In this document: piece by piece, positions 12,701 to 21,070 of the stretch
Layout of the letters: each line of letters opens with the position of its first letter
Numbering within the stretch: the stretch's first letter is position 1
Source: Loripinus fragilis
Lineage: Eukaryota > Mollusca > Bivalvia > Lucinida > Lucinidae
NCBI GenBank assembly: GCA_964019695.1
Contig: OZ026515.1
Coordinates: 42,275,994-42,339,993, forward strand
DNA: 64,000 nt
Direction: 5' to 3'
Translations under genes and position numbers: made by a program
The notes under the pieces: model-generated
Databases searched by the model: none
What the model saw: only the letters and a program-made list of their open reading frames with translations
Told to the model about the DNA's origin: nothing

Positions 12701-14417
12701 TTTAAGAAAAATTAGATAAAATTGGCAAAACGAACCCCCCATTCCCCCCCCCCCCCACACACACACACTTATTACATATGAACCCTCTTTCCAGAAATCT
12801 TGGATCCGCCCGAGAAGGTACATAGACAAAGGCTCAGGCCAATATTTAGGCCTCTAGCCTTATTAAGATAACCGTATGTTCAACCCTTTGTATGCTAGTG
12901 ACTCATAAATGCGTAACTTGGCAAACAGTGAAGACCCAGATGAAATGCACCGCATAATGCAGCATTTTATTTTATCAGGGTCTACACAGTTTGCCAAGAC
13001 GAAGTGATCTTCAGAGAAAGAAATCTCATTAGCTGGTCCATATGTTTAAAATGATGGATAAGAAATTTTTTACAATAAACATCTGTCAGGGTGAATATGT
13101 TTTTGAGCGTAAAATTGTGAAAATTTTCTTACCCATCAGTTTTAACATATGTTTTGGGTGCTCAAAAGAACCGTCTCATTGAGACGGCTCTTTTTGAGTA
13201 CCCACAACATATGTTTTGGTTGAGAAATAAAAAAATTAATTTTTGATTACACACCCTCTTATCCAGGGGCCTAATTATACCCCCAAAAGGTTTGCTAATC
13301 TGTACATATACATTCATATTACAGGTACCAGGATGGACCAAGGTGTACAGTGCATTGGAAGGTGTGTCAGGGACTCACAAACTGAAACTAAGATTGTTTC
13401 ATTACAGGCCATGGCTAGCCTTATAAAGTTAAAGGTACTGTATTTCATCCTATCCTGACAGTATTTTTGTCCCCCCAAAAATTTATGTGTGCTGTATATA
13501 TTCAATTACACTCAAAACTACTTTTATCATGGCAGCAAATAATATGAACCCTGTAAACATTCAAATTGACCTTTGATTGAGTTTTTTTTTTAAAATTGAT
13601 TTCTTCTAGATCAATTCGAACCTTAACATAAGCTTTTTCTTGATCCAAAATACTTTTAACTCTTTGCCAACTGGGTAATTTTTCATCCTTTTTTTGTCAT
13701 TTCCTGATTTTTTTCAGAATCAACTTTTTCAAAAAAAATTCAGGAATACCATCAGTGTCAAACAGTTTGGACCCAGATCAGGCCCCACATATTGTAGAGC
13801 CTGTTTTGGGTTCAAACTGTTTGCAAAAGTTATCAGCACTAGTAGCCAAAAAGTTAATCATCTGCTGCATACATAATTAATGCTTTAAGGATTAAAATTT
13901 CTCTTAATTTTTAAAAAATCTGCAGATGACAAAAAAGTGTATAGATGGCTGCATAAGAAGATTGTAAATTTTTTGTAAGGTGTGTTTCGGTCTGACCTTT
14001 GCACTTTTTTCTTTATAGGTTCCAGATCAGACAGCAGAACTTCTCAAGCTTACAGAATATTGGTATGCCCATTTTGGAACCAACACCTTTCAGTACCTGA
14101 TGTCTGTCGCGGATCAACCATTTCCAGAGCTTAGAGTTGCCATCCTGCTTGTGTTTCAGGCATTGGCGTTCCAACCTTGGGGTCAGACAATAATGAATGA
14201 TCATCCAGGTTTCCGGGAATATCTCTTGAATAGGTCGACAGAAAAAAACAAAGAAGGGAAGGAAGGAAAATATGCAATAATACAAATCTTGGCAGATTCG
14301 CCAACTGTCCGGGACGTTTTTGGAGATCCGTATTATGTTCAGTTGAAGACATATTGTTCTGAAGGGCCTTTCTATGTGAGGGCACAGGCACAAGTGGCCA
14401 TGGAGGGAGAATCGTGA
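3593..14417 (+). CDS. PSMD5: 26S proteasome non-ATPase regulatory subunit 5 (S5b), split gene, exon 1 not in view
   Basis: Seven exons join at 3593-3737, 5898-6030, 7208-7311, 9270-9522, 11940-12131, 13325-13434 and 14019-14417, each bounded by AG and GT, with every phase compatible. They give 444 residues ending in TGA. The product aligns in order with vertebrate PSMD5 from about residue 60 to the C-terminus, including DQPFPELR, QPWGQ, PGFREYLLNRS and YCSEGPFYV. PSMD5 is a cytosolic ARM/HEAT-like chaperone that binds the C-terminal region of ATPase PSMC2 (Rpt1) during assembly of the 19S base and is absent from the finished proteasome. Human PSMD5 is about 504 residues, so only the first exon is missing; I did not find it in 841-3592, which suggests it lies upstream of the window. 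Introns are swollen by mobile elements. No clear AATAAA signal was found just after the stop. Confidence 0.93.
4008..4205. repeat. Dispersed TTAA-type miniature element, old copy
   Basis: It shows the family order: TTGCTAGTGG-GACTTTTGTCATC, then TTGGGACCCAGATCAGGCC, TTGATCCAAACT-TTGACACTGATGG, TTCCAGAAA and AAAGTTAATTTTGAAAA. The ends are decayed. Better copies are at 8889-9074 and 12176-12374. Confidence 0.6.
4557..5750. mobile_element. Non-autonomous element with CCCCGCCAC ends and internal 151-bp tandem repeats
   Basis: The left end reads TACCCCGCCACAAAGTGTGG and the right end contains CAGTGGCGGGGTATTACG, giving an inverted pair. A (GTCC)n run lies at 4613-4637. Six tandem units of about 151 bp follow; their shared TGAATGAAACTTCACAGATA block recurs at about 4829, 4980, 5130, 5281, 5432 and 5583. 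It sits inside the PSMD5 intron 2. No coding potential is seen. Confidence 0.7.
5898..6030 (+). CDS. PSMD5: PSMD5 exon 3
   Basis: The acceptor ATTATTGCAG ends at 5897 and the donor ATGA|GTAAGC begins at 6031. It encodes VGRVCSESVETLLEHEE and CLADTDLDIAKVAGDVL, an ARM-like repeat equivalent to human residues around IGRIVENSDAVTEIL. It leaves one base to the next exon. Confidence 0.9.
6221..6375. mobile_element. Foldback (inverted-repeat) element
   Basis: The arms are inverted copies: the left contains GTCTTTTGATAT-AAGTTTACCGG and the right CCGGTAAACTTGATATCAAAAGAC, with outer TAGA-ATA matches. No open frame lies between the arms. It belongs to the same general foldback type as 10154-10306. 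Confidence 0.65.
7208..7311 (+). CDS. PSMD5: PSMD5 exon 4
   Basis: The acceptor TTGTTTCAG ends at 7207 and the donor GAG|GTTAGT follows 7311. With the one base carried over it encodes SCRNEGLDALFQHN and SMNDTIRFRVYE, matching human QAGLEALFESN...KTNDIVRYRVYE. It ends in phase 0. The reading frame was too short to stand out on its own and was found by homology. Confidence 0.9.
7449..8302. mobile_element. Mariner-type non-autonomous element with RFX-like motif cluster
   Basis: Inverted ends of about 34 bp begin TACGAGGGTCATC at 7449 and end GATGACCCTCGTA at 8302; both arms continue into AGACTTTCT. TA at each outer edge fits Tc1/mariner insertion, and TACGAGGGT-type ends are known from mariner relatives. 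The 850-bp interior has no transposase. It contains five X-box-like motifs, at 7579, 7636, 7750, 7953 and 7999. It lies in PSMD5 intron 4. Confidence 0.7.
8367..8434. repeat. GCAAACA...TGTTTGC hairpin repeat
   Basis: A near-perfect inverted repeat: the arms GCAAACAGAGCAGACCC-GATCAG and CTGATCAGGGTCTACTCTGT surround a short loop. It is one of about nine related hairpins in the window. Confidence 0.75.
8889..9074. mobile_element. TTAA-flanked miniature element (186 bp)
   Basis: Both edges are TTAA. The left end TTAACTCTTTCTTTGCTAG and the right end GCATGCAAAGGGTTAA form a short terminal inverted repeat. Internally it has GTTTGGACCCAGAT, then GATCTAGATCCAAACC, then AAGTTAATTTTGAA. TTAA targets are characteristic of piggyBac-type transposition, though no transposase is present. 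This copy is the clearest of the family. Confidence 0.7.
9270..9522 (+). CDS. PSMD5: PSMD5 exon 5
   Basis: The acceptor TTAATTCACAG ends at 9269 and the donor CCAG|GTAAAT follows 9522. It encodes the LLQQFLNELHKDDILLQLN and LAVTEHGLLYLDQEGVVGK helices, ending DPLASFLIPG. The corresponding human segment is LLRELTGEDVLVRAT to SDPFSSFYLPG. It leaves one base. Confidence 0.93.
10154..10306. mobile_element. Foldback element with ~62-bp arms
   Basis: The left arm runs GAGGATA-AACATTCTTTTCC, TTTGCCAAGCCCTCGTGTGA and AATGTGTTG; the right arm is its inverted copy and ends ATCCTC. The loop is about 30 bp. It is a strong cruciform-capable structure inside PSMD5 intron 5. Confidence 0.75.
10826..10945 (+). 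pseudogene. Decayed duplicate of PSMD5 exon 6
   Basis: The stretch shares ordered blocks with the true exon at 11940-12131: GATTCATC-TA-GAAGTGTG, GGTTCTAAT, TGTG-CCAACAATTTGA, GAAAGTG-TTCATT and CAGGTTTATCCATCCAGA. The frame is destroyed by indels and no good splice sites remain. It lies about 1.1 kb upstream in the same intron, so it looks like an old local duplication rather than a retrocopy. Confidence 0.6.
11159..11330. mobile_element. Foldback element
   Basis: The left arm GATAACCATATTCAAAATTT with CATTTGGGGAGGTAT and the right arm ATACCTCCCCAAATG with ATTTTGAATACAGTTAC are inverted copies, with about 80 bp between them. No open frame is present. Confidence 0.65.
11590..11796. mobile_element. 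Palindromic MITE with ACAGTAAAA-CTGTGTAAAAC ends
   Basis: The left end ACAGTAAAATCTGTGTAAAA and the right end TACACAGGTTTTACTG are inverted repeats. Inner arms around CTCCAAGGGGAG continue the palindrome. The same family occurs at 19398-19595. It lies just upstream of PSMD5 exon 6. Confidence 0.72.
11940..12131 (+). CDS. PSMD5: PSMD5 exon 6
   Basis: The acceptor TTCTATTCAG ends at 11939 and the donor TTAG|GTATTG follows 12131. The encoded GLIKFFGCVARIHPKEVC and LGFIGSSIEGKMALEKLG match human GFVKFFGNLAV and VGILGSNVEGKQVLQKTG. The donor of this exon also has a decayed relative about 1.1 kb upstream (10826-10945). Confidence 0.92.
12176..12374. mobile_element. TTAA-type miniature element
   Basis: It begins TTAACTCTTCCCTTGCCAG and ends CCAGCATGCAAAGGGTTGAA, with the internal GTTTGGATCC, GATCTGGATCTAAACCGTTT and AAGCTAATTTTGAAAAA blocks of the family. 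The right TTAA is mutated. Confidence 0.65.
12744..12768. repeat. Poly(C) followed by (CA)n
   Basis: A 13-base C run is followed directly by six CA dinucleotides. It is a short simple-sequence repeat. Confidence 0.9.
12921..12994. repeat. GCAAACA...TGTTTGC hairpin repeat
   Basis: The arms GCAAACAGTGAAGACCCAGA and ATCAGGGTCTACACAGTTTGC are inverted copies, with inner ATGCAC/GTGC-type matches. Confidence 0.7.
13104..13262. mobile_element. AACATATGTT hairpin MITE, copy 1
   Basis: The centre is a long hairpin: AACATATGTTTTGGGTGCTC, AAAAGAACCGTCTCA, then TTGAGACGGCTCTTTTTGAG, TACCCACAACATATGTT. Flanks read GAGCGTAAAATTGT on the left and ACACCCTCTTATC on the right. Further copies are at 17876, 20585, 23750, 24641 and once in every 3.13-kb unit. 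This copy ends about 60 bp upstream of PSMD5 exon 7. Confidence 0.75.
13325..13434 (+). CDS. PSMD5: PSMD5 exon 7
   Basis: The acceptor TATTACAG ends at 13324 and the donor AAG|GTACTG follows 13434. It encodes GTRMDQGVQCIGRCVRDS and QAMASLIKLK, equivalent to human GTRFERLLMRIGHQSK...AISSLLYL. It ends in phase 0. Confidence 0.9.
13656..13857. mobile_element. TTAA-type miniature element, opposite orientation
   Basis: Both edges are TTAA (13656 and 13854). It holds CAGTTTGGACCCAGATCAGG and TTCAAACTGTTTGCAAAAG in inverted order relative to the copy at 8889. Confidence 0.65.
14019..14417 (+). CDS. PSMD5: PSMD5 exon 8 (terminal coding exon)
   Basis: The acceptor TTCTTTATAG ends at 14018 and the frame runs to TGA at 14415-14417. 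It encodes the best-conserved part of the protein: LMSVADQPFPELR, FQALAFQPWGQ, HPGFREYLLNRS, VRDVFGDPYYVQLKTYCSEG and the C-terminal AMEGES, mirroring human AVEGAE. Confidence 0.95.
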   Translation, partial: VPDQTAELLKLTEYWYAHFGTNTFQYLMSVADQPFPELRVAILLVFQALAFQPWGQTIMNDHPGFREYLLNRSTEKNKEGKEGKYAIIQILADSPTVRDVFGDPYYVQLKTYCSEGPFYVRAQAQVAMEGES

Positions 14418-14426
14418 TTCACATTT

Positions 14427-14512
14427 ATGGGTGAAAGTTTTCAGAATCATGATCAAATTCAGGATTTTGGGGCTGATCCACAGAAAGTCAGCCCCCAAAA
14501 TCGTGAATCATA
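14427..14512. repeat. Foldback immediately after the PSMD5 stop codon
   Basis: Ten bases after the TGA, GGGTGAAAGTTTTCAG begins; then ATTCAGGATTTTGGGGCTGA and TCAGCCCCCAAAATCGTGAA form a stem of about 20 bp with a 10-base loop. The 3' untranslated region would fold here. The end resembles the element at 18900-19020, so it may be a truncated MITE captured as 3' UTR. Confidence 0.65.
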
Positions 14513-14984
14513 ATATCATTGTTCCAAGATTTCTATGCACTGAGTGCTTTATATTATAAAATACTATGGTAGCGTAATGGTCTTGGACTTAAATTTTTTA
14601 TTTAAGTATTTTGAATTTAAACCTTTTACCCATGTGCATGGTTAATTTTGTTGACTTTAACCAGTAATTATACCAGTTTCAAACAACTTCCAGATATTGC
14701 CTTTTACTAAATACTTGAGCTAGTTCAGAAAATGTTGGTACTTTTTGCACATATGACAGTTCAGAAAAATCTTGACAAATAGCTTCATTGGGTATCTGTA
14801 TGCATGTTTGAAATACGAGCCCAGACATGGGCAAACCGCATGAGGAAAACTTGGGCCATGAGCTACCCATTGAGTGCACAGTGAAGAATCTGATCAGACT
14901 GCACAGCTGCCCAGGCTGATCTGATACTTTGCTGGGTGCACAATCATTTGATTTGTTTTTCCATGTCGGGTTCAATGATTTTTG

Positions 14985-15113
14985 TGAGGGTTTTATTTTC
15001 GCAATACCACTCTGTCATTTACTGATGTAAGTAAATCATACCCTAGTCACGAATTTTTAACTTTGCAAATATGTCTTTTAACACTAATTGCAAAAATTCC
15101 GAATTTACAGTAG
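14985..15113. mobile_element. MITE ending CCGAATTTACAGTA, partial copy
   Basis: It shares GGGTTTTATTTTCGC, CACTCTGTCATT and the right end TTCCGAATTTACAGTA with the fuller copies at 15319 and 16611. The left end is lost. Confidence 0.6.
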
Positions 15114-15318
15114 TTGATGGGATCAGATGTGTAAAATGGCAAACAATGTAAATCATGGTCAATATGTTCCAGCAGTCTGTTCTGGGTCTACACTGTTTGC
15201 TTTGGATTATATGCTCAAATATTGAGAGTGATTTGTACCTAAGATATTTGATCTGATACTTTTCAAGCATATTTTACCATTAACAAATAATCTGGAAAAA
15301 CAATTTTTTTCAAAATGC

Positions 15319-15504
15319 TATAAATTCGTAAATTTTTGCTTGGGTTTTATTTTCGGGAAACTTTGCAAATGTGAAGTTTCATGAAAATAAAACCATCTCG
15401 AAATGGCGAAATCACTCTGTTGTTAACGGATGTAGGTAAATCATGCCCTAGTCGTGAATTTTTGTCCCAAATAAATTTTCGTGAAAATTTCGGAATTTAC
15501 AGTA
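15319..15504. mobile_element. MITE ending CGGAATTTACAGTA
   Basis: The left TATAAATTCGTAAATTTTTGC and the right GAAAATTTCGGAATTTACAGTA are inverted ends; the interior has GGGTTTTATTTTCGG and GAAGTTTCATGAAAATAAAA. Confidence 0.65.
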
Positions 15505-15729
15505 GAGAAAATCCTTCACAATATAAATACAGAAGACTTGGTTTTCATTAAGTCTGTTCAATTGAGTAATTATTTCAGCTTTGTTTAATGAATTTGATTA
15601 TGGTAACTTTGCATTTTTCTTTCAATCACATAGACTATATATGTGTTCTAATGAAATACTATTAAGAATCTACGCAAATGTGTCTGGGGTCAATAGCAAA
15701 TCACAAGCAGGCCTTTTACGTCTTCAATA

Positions 15730-15926
15730 AAAACTCTATCTCCTAGCGTTATCTGCTGATAACTTTTGCAAACATCAGGCCCGACATTATTTCAGGCTTG
15801 ATCTGGATCCAATCTGTTTGACACTCAGATGGTATTCCTGAAAGATTTTTTCTAAAAAGTTGATTTTGAGAAAATAAGCAGACAACAAAAAATGCATGAA
15901 AAAATTCCCAGGGGGCAAAGAGTTAA
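15730..15926. mobile_element. TTAA-type miniature element
   Basis: The left end is decayed (CTCCTAGCGTTATCTGCTGA); the right end is GGGGGCAAAGAGTTAA. Between them are GATCTGGATCCAATCTGTTT and AAAGTTGATTTTGAGAAAA. Confidence 0.6.
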
Positions 15927-16360
15927 ATGATCTGGAAAGTTTTTCATATATCAGCCAGCACACAAGATTTTGGTCCTTATTACATATGTGCAAATGCCTC
16001 TAATAAATGCCTATGCTAATGTATCCAGCAGGGTAGAGTTCTAAGTTTTGGTCTAAATCTTCATCTACATCCATATTTTGTGTATGCGAGCAGTGAAGGC
16101 TCTGGTGATGCAATAAGTACCAAATTCCGTTCACTGGCACATATATAGGGTATATACATGCTATCAAAACTAAATGCTTTATTTATATAATTATTGTATT
16201 TATTGACATTAGTGTTATTCAGTGGATAATATCAGGTCAAAAATAATGTTATGCCCACACGTTACATAACACTCAGCGGGAGACGATGTCCTTTACATCA
16301 ATGCAAATTTTCATTGAAATAAATAAACTTTAAAGGCAATAAAATCACATTTAAAGGTCA

Positions 16361-16510
16361 TATGAATAACTTTACAAATAGAGGATCTTTTTACACTCCT
16401 GACCATTTAATATTTTAAAATTTATTAAACTCGCCAAAGGCTCGTTTCATAAATTTCATATGAAATGATCACTCATGTAAGATACTCTATTTGTAAAGAT
16501 ATTCTATAAC
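16361..16510. mobile_element. Foldback MITE with CTTTACAAATAGAG ends
   Basis: The arms AACTTTACAAATAGAGGATC and GATACTCTATTTGTAAAGAT are inverted copies about 100 bp apart. No frame is present. Confidence 0.65.
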
Positions 16511-16610
16511 TGTGAATGCACAGCTATCTAGTAATGCTAGTGGGGTATGAGTAGTAAAGACACTGGCAAGACTGTTCATAGTCTGAGCCTACACTGCTTA
16601 TCCTATGAGA

Positions 16611-16770
16611 TACTGTAAATTCGGAAACTTTCGCGAAGGGTTTTGTTTTCGCATATGCGAAGTTTCGTGAAAATAAGACCTTTGCGAAATGGTGAATGTT
16701 TACGTCGCAAATACGTCGTAACACTATTCATGAAAATAAATATTTAGTGAAAATTTCCGAATTTACAGTA
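16611..16770. mobile_element. MITE with TACTGTAAATTCGGAAA ends
   Basis: The left end TACTGTAAATTCGGAAACTT and the right end TTTCCGAATTTACAGTA give a 17-bp terminal inverted repeat; the interior is rich in TTCGCGAA and CGAAGTTTCGTGAAAATAA motifs. This is the most intact of three copies. Confidence 0.75.
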
Positions 16771-17321
16771 ATTCTCACATGTGGGCTTATGCAAACTATG
16801 GCGACCAACTTTAACATGCTTGATGAGGCATACATACTAACTTAAACTTATTTTATGCATTACAAATTCATGGACTGGTTTACTTTATAATGACTGAAAA
16901 TGAAGGTTTGAACAGCTGTGCAAGATAGGCAGTCTAATCTAGACCTACATTGTCTGTGTATGGTTAAAGGGCTCTTTGTGATAGGTATATGGAAATCTAA
17001 CTTTATGTAACAATGAAATCTTGAGAAAATATAAACTGTCAGATAGCTTTCAAACCCAGATATAAGAAATACATTTTTTACCGTTTATTATGTTGTTCTT
17101 TCATCTATACCCTTCTCAATCTAGCAGGCCCCCAGATAAGATTGCGAAACTGAAAATTATTATTGTTATTAAGCACCCAAAACACATGTTTAAACTTATA
17201 TTGTGTAAAAGAAGCCCTTTAACATGTATGATAACAAACAGCTTAGCTCCTGATGAGATGCCACAAACAGGATCTGCACTGTTGGCTTTATTTGATGATT
17301 TTGACATGTAAGACTGATAAT

Positions 17322-17453
17322 TAACCTTGCATACAGTTTGGAGCCTGATCTGGATCCAAATGGTTTGACACTGATATTTTTCATGAAAGAAGTTTTTTTA
17401 AAGTCTGCAGATTACAACAAAAACCTGAAAATTTAGCCAACATGAAGAGTTAA
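17322..17453. repeat. TTAA-type miniature element, truncated
   Basis: The copy contains GCATACAGTTTGGAGCCTGA, TCTGGATCCAAATGGTTTGA and the right end CATGAAGAGTTAA. The left part is missing. Confidence 0.55.
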
Positions 17454-17875
17454 AGAGACTAAGTCTGCAACTAGGAACATTTTTCGAAATTTTTTATTTT
17501 CTTTTTTAAATCATTTGTAAAAGTAGCATTAAGTTATGTTTTCACAATAAATCTGTTCACTATAGCTGAAAACTGCACAGAAAAGTGAATTATCTTGTAA
17601 AGCAGGTGTGTTTTTCTCTTGTTGGTAATTATTTGCGTCCCTCCAATAATTATAGACAGTTAATTTTAACATAAATGCTGTTGTTTTGATACTGATAATT
17701 TGTTCAGATTTACGAAATTGGTAAAATGTATACCTGAATTTTAGTTTTTTTACTGTGTTCTTGAAAAATAGAAGCATTAGTTCTAAAATTAAAAGATCAA
17801 AAGTTACAGACTTTGCAGCTTTAAATAATCCACACATGCATGTAGCATTGACTTCACAGTCAAGATGAGCAAAAT

Positions 17876-18030
17876 TTATGAGTAGAATTGTAAATATTTT
17901 CTTACCTAAAATTTTTAGCATATGTTTTGGGTGCTCAAAAGAACCGTCTCATCGAGACGGCTCTTTTGAGTACCCACAACATATGTTTTGAGTGAGAAAT
18001 AAGAAAATTATATTTCTGGTACGCACTCTT
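17876..18030. mobile_element. AACATATGTT hairpin MITE, copy 2
   Basis: GCATATGTTTTGGGTGCTC, AAAAGAACCGTCTCA and TCGAGACGGCTCTTTTGAG, TACCCACAACATATGTTTT form the hairpin; ACGCACTCTTA marks the right flank. Confidence 0.75.
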
Positions 18031-18495
18031 AATGTACATGATCTCATGGTGAAATCTGGAAAATCATCAAAAAAAATATGCACCTCATCTGTTGCTCTGC
18101 ATCTGATACCTTTTGTCCATGGTAAATGCTCTAAAAAGTGTGCAGACAGAACACTGTAAAAGTTACATACATCGCAGGGAGACCACTGAGACAAGCAGTG
18201 ATTCTCATTATTTATGTCTGTTTTCAAAATGTGGACTTCTTTTAAAAGAAAGAATTGGTTCCTGGAGTCCCTTGTGGTATAGAAAAACACTAATTCAATA
18301 TTGAATAATCCAATTTTCATGTGCTGACCATTTTGTCTAGTTTTCTACATGGCTACAGATGGTTATCGAAGGATATCTTTTAGTTCCAAATAAAAAAGCA
18401 CATTGTGGAGAATTTCTTAGAATTGCCTCAGCAATGTGGTTTTACTAATTTTATATTGAGATTTTAGGAAAATTATCACTATATTGCCACCATAC

Positions 18496-18567
18496 CGCAC
18501 ATGCCCATCCTTATCTGTAGCTATGCCATGTGGTACATGTAGGAATGAAATAAAGCCAAGACATGTG
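18496..18567 (-). CDS. Possible exon with NHL-like motif (uncertain)
   Basis: On the - strand an acceptor-like TTATTTCTCTAAAG precedes 18567 and a donor-like CG|GTATGG follows 18496. The 72-nt segment reads open as a 23-residue peptide ending VPHGIATDKDGHV. PHGIATDKDG resembles the start of an NHL beta-propeller repeat, as in TRIM-NHL or PAL-domain proteins. No neighbouring NHL repeats were found, so this may be a stray exon remnant or chance. Confidence 0.25.
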
Positions 18568-18667
18568 CTTTAGAGAAATAAATTTATTTATACATTATAA
18601 AATTTAAATCTACATATGAAGCAATAGATTAATTAATAGTGGTTAAATGTCACGGTATGCATTACTC

Positions 18668-18748
18668 AATATATATCACAACATCTTCGTAATGTGTTTC
18701 ATTATAACTTATAATGAAACACATTACGAAGATGTTGTGATATATATT
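18668..18748. repeat. Perfect 81-bp palindrome
   Basis: Arms of 40 bp with no mismatch flank a single central base at 18708; they run AATATATATCACAACATCTT onward and back. It is either a very recent foldback element or a local inverted duplication. Confidence 0.9.
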
Positions 18749-18929
18749 AATAACCGAGTTTTCAATTTTATAACACTATTCAAAAATAAGTACATTGGTG
18801 AAGGTTCAATTCAAAAATCCTGAACTTCAGAAATTCAAACTTTAAAACTTGCAGTATGCCTACAAAATGTTCATAATTTCAAATTTTAATCTTGTGATAA
18901 ATTGAAAATAAATCAGAAAAACCATTATA

Positions 18930-19020
18930 TCCTGCCTAATTCAGGATTTGAGGCTGGCTTTTTATGGAAAGTTAGCCTCAAAATTCTGAATTCAGGAATA
19001 ATCCTGAAAACTTTCACCCA
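18930..19020. repeat. Foldback element
   Basis: AATTCAGGATTTGAGGCTGG and TTAGCCTCAAAATTCTGAAT are inverted arms with a 20-base loop, and the right end reads CCTGAAAACTTTCACCCATG, matching in inverse the start of the foldback after PSMD5. Confidence 0.6.
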
Positions 19021-19040
19021 TGTATGTATAGATTAATGAC

Positions 19041-19104
19041 GAACAATATAGACCCAGATCAGACTACTCCTTGTGAGCAGTCTGATCTGGGTCCATATTG
19101 TTTG
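19041..19104. repeat. GAACAATATAGACCC...TATTGTTTGC hairpin repeat
   Basis: The arms AATATAGACCCAGATCAGAC and GTCTGATCTGGGTCCATATT pair almost perfectly around CTCCTTGTGAGCA. Confidence 0.8.
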
Positions 19105-19397
19105 CTTCTATGATCAAATCAATTTTGAAGTGCATATAGATATATGCAGCAGACGTAAAAAGCAGACATTTTCAGGACAAAAACAGTAGTTGGGGATAAG
19201 GGGTTAATGCTCATTTTTCTACACAATCTATATGCTTTTGTAATTGCATCAACATGTACCAAAGTTATGCTTTGGATCCAGACAACTGTTACAAAGAGGC
19301 TGTGATATACATCCTGTGACATACATGTACTACATACGACACATACATACAGTGCAAATGTCAGATCTTTTTAATTTATTTAATTTATAGATTATAT

Positions 19398-19595
19398 ACA
19401 GTAAAACCTGTGTAAAACTGTCACTCAAAAATAGACAAAACCAAGATCTTAATGACAAAAGGTAGTTTAATGAAGGCCGAAAGTATTGCAGAATGCTCCC
19501 CTTGGAGCATTCTGCAATACTTTTGACCTGTATTAAGCGATAATTGGTCTTCAAAACCAATTTTCTGTCTTTTTTGAGAGTGGCAGTTTTACTGT
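19398..19595. mobile_element. Palindromic MITE with ACAGTAAAACCTGTG ends
   Basis: The left ACAGTAAAACCTGTGTAAAA and right GCAGTTTTACTGT ends sit next to TA. The core is a palindrome around GCAGAATGCTCCCCTTGGAG. It is the same family as 11590-11796. Confidence 0.72.
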
Positions 19596-20380
19596 AGGTG
19601 AATTTAAAGTTTATACCAAAGATTCTCCCTGAAAGCTACCAAACTTATCCCAGTCTGAAGGCTCAAGCTTGAGCCCTGCCCACGTTGGCATCACAATGGG
19701 TTACAACATATGGTAAATGTTCTAAAATTTCCAACACTTTTTCTTGTTTTGTTCTCAAACAAAATGTTGGTTATCAGGCCTGGTATTTACAAAATGCTTG
19801 TCAGAATAGCAAACAAGGTAGATCCTGATCAGACTGGATCTAAAGGTAGACCCTAATCAGACTGGATCTGTGCTATTTACCGTAATTAAACGCAGACATC
19901 ATTCCAGTGACACATGTTTGTATAAGCACTGTTCTACTGTAAACTGTTGTTTTGGGATAACTGTCTTGATTTGGGATTTTGAGATTTGGGGAGATATATC
20001 AGTGGTTTTATCAGCGCAAAACATTTTATCGAAACAAAAAAATGTAAGCAGAGCTGTAAAAGGTTTTTGAGAATGTAAGATGGACCATGACCTGCAAAAA
20101 CATACACATTGAATTTGATCAATTTTACACCTCTGCTTAGTATTGGTTCAACCAGGAATACAGGAAAACATCCTAACATGACTGAAAAATGTTGACTGGG
20201 GCACAAAGCATTTACAAAACAAGGTCTGCAATATCTCGTTAGCAAACTCATAGGATCCCCAGGAGTTTTTGAAAATAATCCTGAGTAATATTTAGAAAAA
20301 TAGACAAGTGCTGTCCCTGTTACAACACTGATTTGGATATAACACCATCATGTTGTATCTCCAAATTTTTTTTACTTTGG

Positions 20381-20449
20381 AATTTTACAAAGAAATTATA
20401 GGAAAATGACCATTTTATGGTCATTTTCCTATAATTCCTTTGTAAAATT
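20381..20449. repeat. Hairpin with 33-bp arms
   Basis: AATTTTACAAAGAAATTATA and GGAAAATGACCAT pair with ATGGTCATTTTCC and TATAATTCCTTTGTAAAATT, with one mismatch and a 3-base loop. Confidence 0.85.
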
Positions 20450-20584
20450 GTCCTCTTATAACATGGTTCACTTATAACACAGTCTATTCCAATGGATCCC
20501 AAAACATAGCATTATAAAGGGATTGAATTGTATTTAGATTCAAGTTGTGATTTTACCAGATAGCCCAAAAATTCCAGCATAAAA

Positions 20585-20700
20585 TAATTTCCATTAGTTT
20601 TAATATTTGTTCTGGGTGCTTAAAAGAACCGTCTCATTGAGAAGTTTCTTTTGAGTAGCCATAACTAATGTAGAAAAATAGTTTTTTTTACTACACTCTT
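20585..20700. repeat. AACATATGTT hairpin MITE, diverged copy 3
   Basis: TCTGGGTGCTTAAAAGAACC, GTCTCATTGAGA and TTTCTTTTGAGTAGCC follow the family order, but the ATATGTT ends are mutated. Confidence 0.6.
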
Positions 20701-20738
20701 ATCTAGAGGCATTTGTACATGTAGGCTGTAAATAGTGG

Positions 20739-20884
20739 TTAGGAAAGTGCCAACCATTTTGGTATGGAATAGAAATAAAAAATGATCTTATTTTTGCGAC
20801 AGTCTCCTAAAATTTCAGAAAGCCAAAAATGTTGCTTTTCAATCATCCTGAAACTTAATAATAAGTGGTATTTCGGTGAATGTT
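20739..20884 (-). other. Exon-like open stretch after TTTAG|AACATTCACC
   Basis: On the - strand the segment after AAAGTTTAG is open for about 48 codons to a TAA. Its start resembles three other - strand segments (18.1, 19.7 and 24.07 kb) that begin A(G/A)CATTTACC after TTTAG. No domain is recognised. It could be an alternative terminal exon or a dispersed repeat. Confidence 0.2.
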
Positions 20885-21070
20885 CTAAACTTTAGAAAAT
20901 TAGTTGGCTACAAAAAATGTCTTAGACAAACAGAGCAGACTTTTTTAATTGCACATACATGTACTATTAGCAGGTTTTCTTGCAACACAGATCATATAAG
21001 GTCCTTAAATACATAACATGTATCTAATTTAATATTAACCCATATAAGCCTTAGCGTCCTTTAGTTGGAC

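Noticed and set aside
14013..14498. 161-codon - strand frame
   Set aside because: It is the antisense shadow of PSMD5 exon 8.
17529..17921. 130-codon - strand frame
   Set aside because: AT-rich translation dominated by I, K, F and N, with no motif, splice support or relative elsewhere in the window.
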